A program made the translations under genes and the position numbers. From Coriobacteriia bacterium (GTDB taxonomy: Bacteria > Actinomycetota > Coriobacteriia > Coriobacteriales > Eggerthellaceae): 64,000 nucleotides of DNA. Shown here piece by piece: positions 61,106 to 64,000 of the stretch. Numbering within the stretch: the first letter of the stretch is position 1; each line of letters starts with the position of its first letter. The stretch is taken from contig JAUMVJ010000001.1 in the NCBI GenBank assembly GCA_030530215.1, forward strand, positions 182,168-246,167, written 5' to 3'. Below the pieces are notes generated by a model. That model did not search any database and was not told the origin of the DNA. It worked only from the letters and a program-made list of their open reading frames with translations.

Positions 61106-64000
61106 CTAGCCGCCGATCGCGCCGTTGCCGCGGGCTTCACCGGGCTGGATGGCATGCGAACCGCGCAAGGCATCCAGGTAAGCCTGAGCGTCACCGGGGT
61201 CGTCGTCGATCGTTTCGTCGCCTAGGTCAACCTCATGGGGCTGCTTGCGATAGAGGATGTCGTACATGCAGGGCACAACATAGAGCGTGGTGAAGGTGGC
61301 ATAGAGCAAGCCGCCCGCAACGACAATCGCCATGCCGCGCTCCATCGAAGAACCGATCTGCGTGCTCACGATCATGGGCACCATAGCCAAGATGGTGGTA
61401 AGCGCTGTCATGAGGATGGGGCGCAAACGCGTGCGACCCGAAGCCACCAGCGCGCTGCGCTTAGCCAGGCCGCCGATTCGCAGCTGGTTAACATAGTCAA
61501 CAAAGACAATGCCGTTGTTAACAACCGTGCCCATAAGCACCGCAAAGCCCATCAGCGCCATCATCGAAATCTGCTCGTTGGCCAGCCACAGGCCCAGGAA
61601 GCCTCCCGTAAAGGCCAGGGGCACCGTGAACAGGATGATGAAGGGCGAAAGCAAGCTCTGGAACTGCGCCACCATTACCAGGTAGATCAGAACGAAGCCC
61701 AGGATGAGCAGCAGCAGCATCTGCTCGAGCATTGTGTTGATGTTCTGGAGCTCGCCGTCGGTGCTCAGCGAATAGCCCTCGGGCAAGTCGATGGCATCGA
61801 GCTTTTCCTGCAAGTCGCGCGAAAGGAGCGCGTTGTTGTAACCGTCCTCGACATCCGCAGTCACCGTGACGGTGCGCTGGCCGTTAAGGTGGTTGATCTC
61901 GTCGGAAGCCACCGATTCCTCAACCGTCGCGAACTTCTTCAGCTTGTAGGTCTTGGTGCTCGTGGTGCCGTCAGATTCGGTCTTGTCGATCTTGATCTTG
62001 GTGTTGAGCAGGTTTTCCTTGGTTATCTGGCTGGTCTTGTCCACGATCTCGACGTCAACGTCGGTGTCGTCCATGGTGATCTGGGTTGCCGTGGTGGAGG
62101 TGCTCACCTTAGAGGAAAGATCCTGGTACAACTGCGCCACAGTGTAGCCCGCCTTCGTGAGCTTATCGCGGTCGATCACCAGGTGAATTTCCTTGCTGGC
62201 GTCTTCCATGCCGTTCTCGATCTCGGTGTAGCCCTCAACCTGGCCGACGGCATCCATCACCTTCTCGGAAAGTTTTACCAGTTCAGAGCTGTCAGAACCC
62301 GAAAGAACGATGGACAAACCGCTGCCCATCATCGACGACATCGAGCTATCGGTTGAGCTGGCATCGATGTCCAAGCCCGTCACTTCCGAGCAGATTTGGC
62401 TTAGCTGCTTACGGATCTCGGTGACCTGATCGTCGGTGCTGATCTTATCGGGGTCGGTTTGCGCATAGAAGGTAAGCATGCTGACATACTTCTCGTCGGT
62501 GTCGGATGCAGCCGAGGAAAGCATGCTCATCTCGGAGGCGCTGTCCATGCCACCCACCAGCGACAAGCCGTCGATCTTCATGGCCTTTTCCATGATTTCG
62601 TCGGCCATTTCATAGGCGTCGGCCTTGGTCGTCTTATCCTCAAGCGTGATGGGGATGGAGATGGTCTTGGTGCCCATCGAGGGAATCATGGTGATACCCA
62701 TGTTCACTACACCAACCACCGATACCACCAACAGCACGGTGGCCAAGCCCAAGGGCAAAACCTTGTGTTTAAGCGCGAAGCCCAGGCTCTTGCCGTAAAG
62801 GTCCTGCACCTTTTCGAAGGCGCGGTTGGACTTTGGCTCGTAGTTCTTGAATACGAAGGAGCTTACCGCGGGCACCAGCGTTAACGCGACCACGAGGGAA
62901 GCGCATAAAACGTAGGCGATGGTGAGCGCGAAGGGCATGAGCATCTGGTTGACCATGCCCGTGGTAAAGACCATGGGCAAGAACACGCAGATGGTCGTCA
63001 AGGTGGAAGCAACAACAGCGCCGGTGATCTGCTTGGCGCCCTGAACCGCCGCGCGCGCCGCCGGGATCCCGCGCGAACGCAGGCGGTAGATGTTCTCCAT
63101 AACGACGACGGAGTTGTCCACCAGCATGCCGATGGCAAGCGAAAGGCCGCCCAAGGACATGACGTTCAGGTCGATGCCGGTAAAGTACATGATCAGAAGC
63201 GCCACCAAGACGCTGAAGGGAATCGAGAAGGCCACGATGATGGTGGGCTTCCAGTCGCGCAGGAACAGCGCCAAAACGACAATGGCCAAAAGCGCGCCCA
63301 GAAGCAGCGACTGCAAAATCGTGCTGATGTAGTTGTCGATCGAGGCGCCCTGGTCGCTCATGACCGAAAGCGTCAGACCACTGTTTTCTTGCTCAAGTTG
63401 AGAAATTGCTTCTTTAACGTTTTTGGAAACATCCGAGCTGGAGGCGGTGGAATTCTTGAAAACACTCACCAGGATACCGTTGTCGCCGTTTGCCTTCATG
63501 TAGCTGTCGCCCACGTTGTCGGTGGTGGTGATGGTGGCCACGTCGCCCAGGCGGATGTTGCCCACGCCGTCAACGTTGGTAAGCAGGAGCTTCTTGAGTT
63601 CCTTGGGGCTGGTGATGTTGTCGCCCACGCGGACGAGCCACTGGTTGTCGTCCTCGTCGTCGATGTAGCCGGCGGGCATGCTGAAGTTCTGGGATTTGAC
63701 CAGCTGAGCCAAGGTGCTCTTATCAACCAGCTTGTCGATGTTGGCGTTCTTGATGGCGGTCTTGCGCGCTTCCTTGTACTGCTCCTCGGCCTGCTCAAGC
63801 TGCTTTTTGGAGGAAGCGATGGTTGCCTCGGAGTCGGCGATCTGCGCACTCGCGTCGGCAAAACCGGTGGCAGCGGAAAGGCTACCTGTGGTGGCCTCGG
63901 CCTTGGAATCAGTAAGCTTGGTCAGGCTGTCGGAAGCGGACTTCTGGGCCTCCTGAGCCTTGCTCAGCTGAGTGTTCATCTCGTCGATCTGCGCCTGATA
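61106..64000 (-). CDS. RND (AcrB/HAE1-type) efflux transporter, 5' end cut by window edge
   Basis: About 964 C-terminal residues are visible; the frame is open to the right edge. Residues near the edge form a helical Ser/Ala/Lys/Glu-rich stretch of about 85 residues (heptad-like), then a porter segment with VGNIRLGDVATI. The TM2-TM6 bundle with GMLVDNSVVVMENIYR (charge relay Asp), a second porter half and the final helices follow. Coupling residues look normal. The coiled-coil-like stretch inside the porter domain is not in AcrB. Acts as a proton-driven exporter. No adaptor gene is downstream; one may precede it outside the window. Confidence 0.9.
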   Translation of the reverse strand, partial: YQAQIDEMNTQLSKAQEAQKSASDSLTKLTDSKAEATTGSLSAATGFADASAQIADSEATIASSKKQLEQAEEQYKEARKTAIKNANIDKLVDKSTLAQLVKSQNFSMPAGYIDDEDDNQWLVRVGDNITSPKELKKLLLTNVDGVGNIRLGDVATITTTDNVGDSYMKANGDNGILVSVFKNSTASSSDVSKNVKEAISQLEQENSGLTLSVMSDQGASIDNYISTILQSLLLGALLAIVVLALFLRDWKPTIIVAFSIPFSVLVALLIMYFTGIDLNVMSLGGLSLAIGMLVDNSVVVMENIYRLRSRGIPAARAAVQGAKQITGAVVASTLTTICVFLPMVFTTGMVNQMLMPFALTIAYVLCASLVVALTLVPAVSSFVFKNYEPKSNRAFEKVQDLYGKSLGFALKHKVLPLGLATVLLVVSVVGVVNMGITMIPSMGTKTISIPITLEDKTTKADAYEMADEIMEKAMKIDGLSLVGGMDSASEMSMLSSAASDTDEKYVSMLTFYAQTDPDKISTDDQVTEIRKQLSQICSEVTGLDIDASSTDSSMSSMMGSGLSIVLSGSDSSELVKLSEKVMDAVGQVEGYTEIENGMEDASKEIHLVIDRDKLTKAGYTVAQLYQDLSSKVSTSTTATQITMDDTDVDVEIVDKTSQITKENLLNTKIKIDKTESDGTTSTKTYKLKKFATVEESVASDEINHLNGQRTVTVTADVEDGYNNALLSRDLQEKLDAIDLPEGYSLSTDGELQNINTMLEQMLLLLILGFVLIYLVMVAQFQSLLSPFIILFTVPLAFTGGFLGLWLANEQISMMALMGFAVLMGTVVNNGIVFVDYVNQLRIGGLAKRSALVASGRTRLRPILMTALTTILAMVPMIVSTQIGSSMERGMAIVVAGGLLYATFTTLYVVPCMYDILYRKQPHEVDLGDETIDDDPGDAQAYLDALRGSHAIQPGEARGNGAIGG

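Noticed and set aside
1..64000. CRISPR arrays, insertion sequences, prophage genes, rRNA
   Set aside because: I looked for evenly spaced exact repeats, transposase or integrase motifs and rRNA core sequences and saw none. Divergent remnants could be missed without a search tool.

Overview
This GC-rich window reads as chromosome of an anaerobic gut-type actinobacterium, most likely class Coriobacteriia (Eggerthellales: Slackia, Adlercreutzia, Eggerthella relatives). That placement is inferred from gene content. The actinobacterial fhaA-fhaB-pstP-rodA-pbpA-pknB order is present, isoprenoids are made by the MEP pathway, a surface protein carries an LPXTG signal, and small ferredoxin/HypAB and YhgE-type loci are interspersed. 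No phage, insertion sequence, CRISPR array or rRNA operon was seen. Most genes lie on the minus strand.

Layout. 1-3.8 kb: transhydrogenase pntA (cut by the window edge), a small MscS channel, and engB-rnhA. 3.9-11.6 kb: tRNA-Arg, then a minus-strand cell-wall signalling operon (fhaA, fhaB, pstP, a fused rodA-pbpA, pknB with four PASTA repeats). 11.9-13.4 kb: tRNA-Leu and serA. 13.4-14.3 kb: a gene-free stretch full of degenerate repeats and palindromes. 14.3-20 kb: a shikimate-kinase-like gene, a DUF2207 membrane protein, tRNA-Ser(GCT) and an LPXTG surface protein. 20.5-23.6 kb: a marR-alcohol dehydrogenase-aldehyde dehydrogenase operon with a palindrome at its promoter. 23.8-31.5 kb: lemA, tadA-ispE, tRNA-Ser(TGA), a glutamate-cysteine ligase/amidotransferase fusion, uup and a universal stress protein. 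31.5-38 kb: an accessory redox region holding a TetR regulator, an FAD oxidoreductase with a membrane SRPBCC protein, an ArsR regulator with a Cys-rich tail, a winged-helix Fe-S protein and hypAB. Two near-identical palindromes lie in the ArsR/Fe-S divergent promoter region. 38-38.6 kb: a toxin-antitoxin-like pair.

38.9-49.5 kb is housekeeping: cysS, ispF, ispD, clpC, lysS, greA, tatA, tRNA-Pro, an NlpC/P60 hydrolase and hpf. 49.8-58 kb: a GNAT acetyltransferase, a DUF4190 protein, a TetR/YhgE/ABC-like operon with a perfect 18-bp palindrome upstream, and an MFS exporter with a long structured leader. 58.5-64 kb: an AarF-type kinase with a phasin-like partner, and an RND exporter cut by the right edge.

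How the genes work together. The kinase/phosphatase/FHA operon senses cell-wall fragments and regulates a SEDS glycosyltransferase covalently tied to its transpeptidase. IspD, IspE and IspF supply three consecutive MEP-pathway steps. The 35-38 kb genes look like one redox- or metal-responsive unit, inferred from shared operators and orientation. The points I consider most worth following are the RodA-PbpA fusion, the glutamate-cysteine ligase fusion, the ArsR/Fe-S/HypAB unit with an altered HypB P-loop, the YhgE operon with a degenerate ATPase, and the repeat field at 13.4-14.3 kb.
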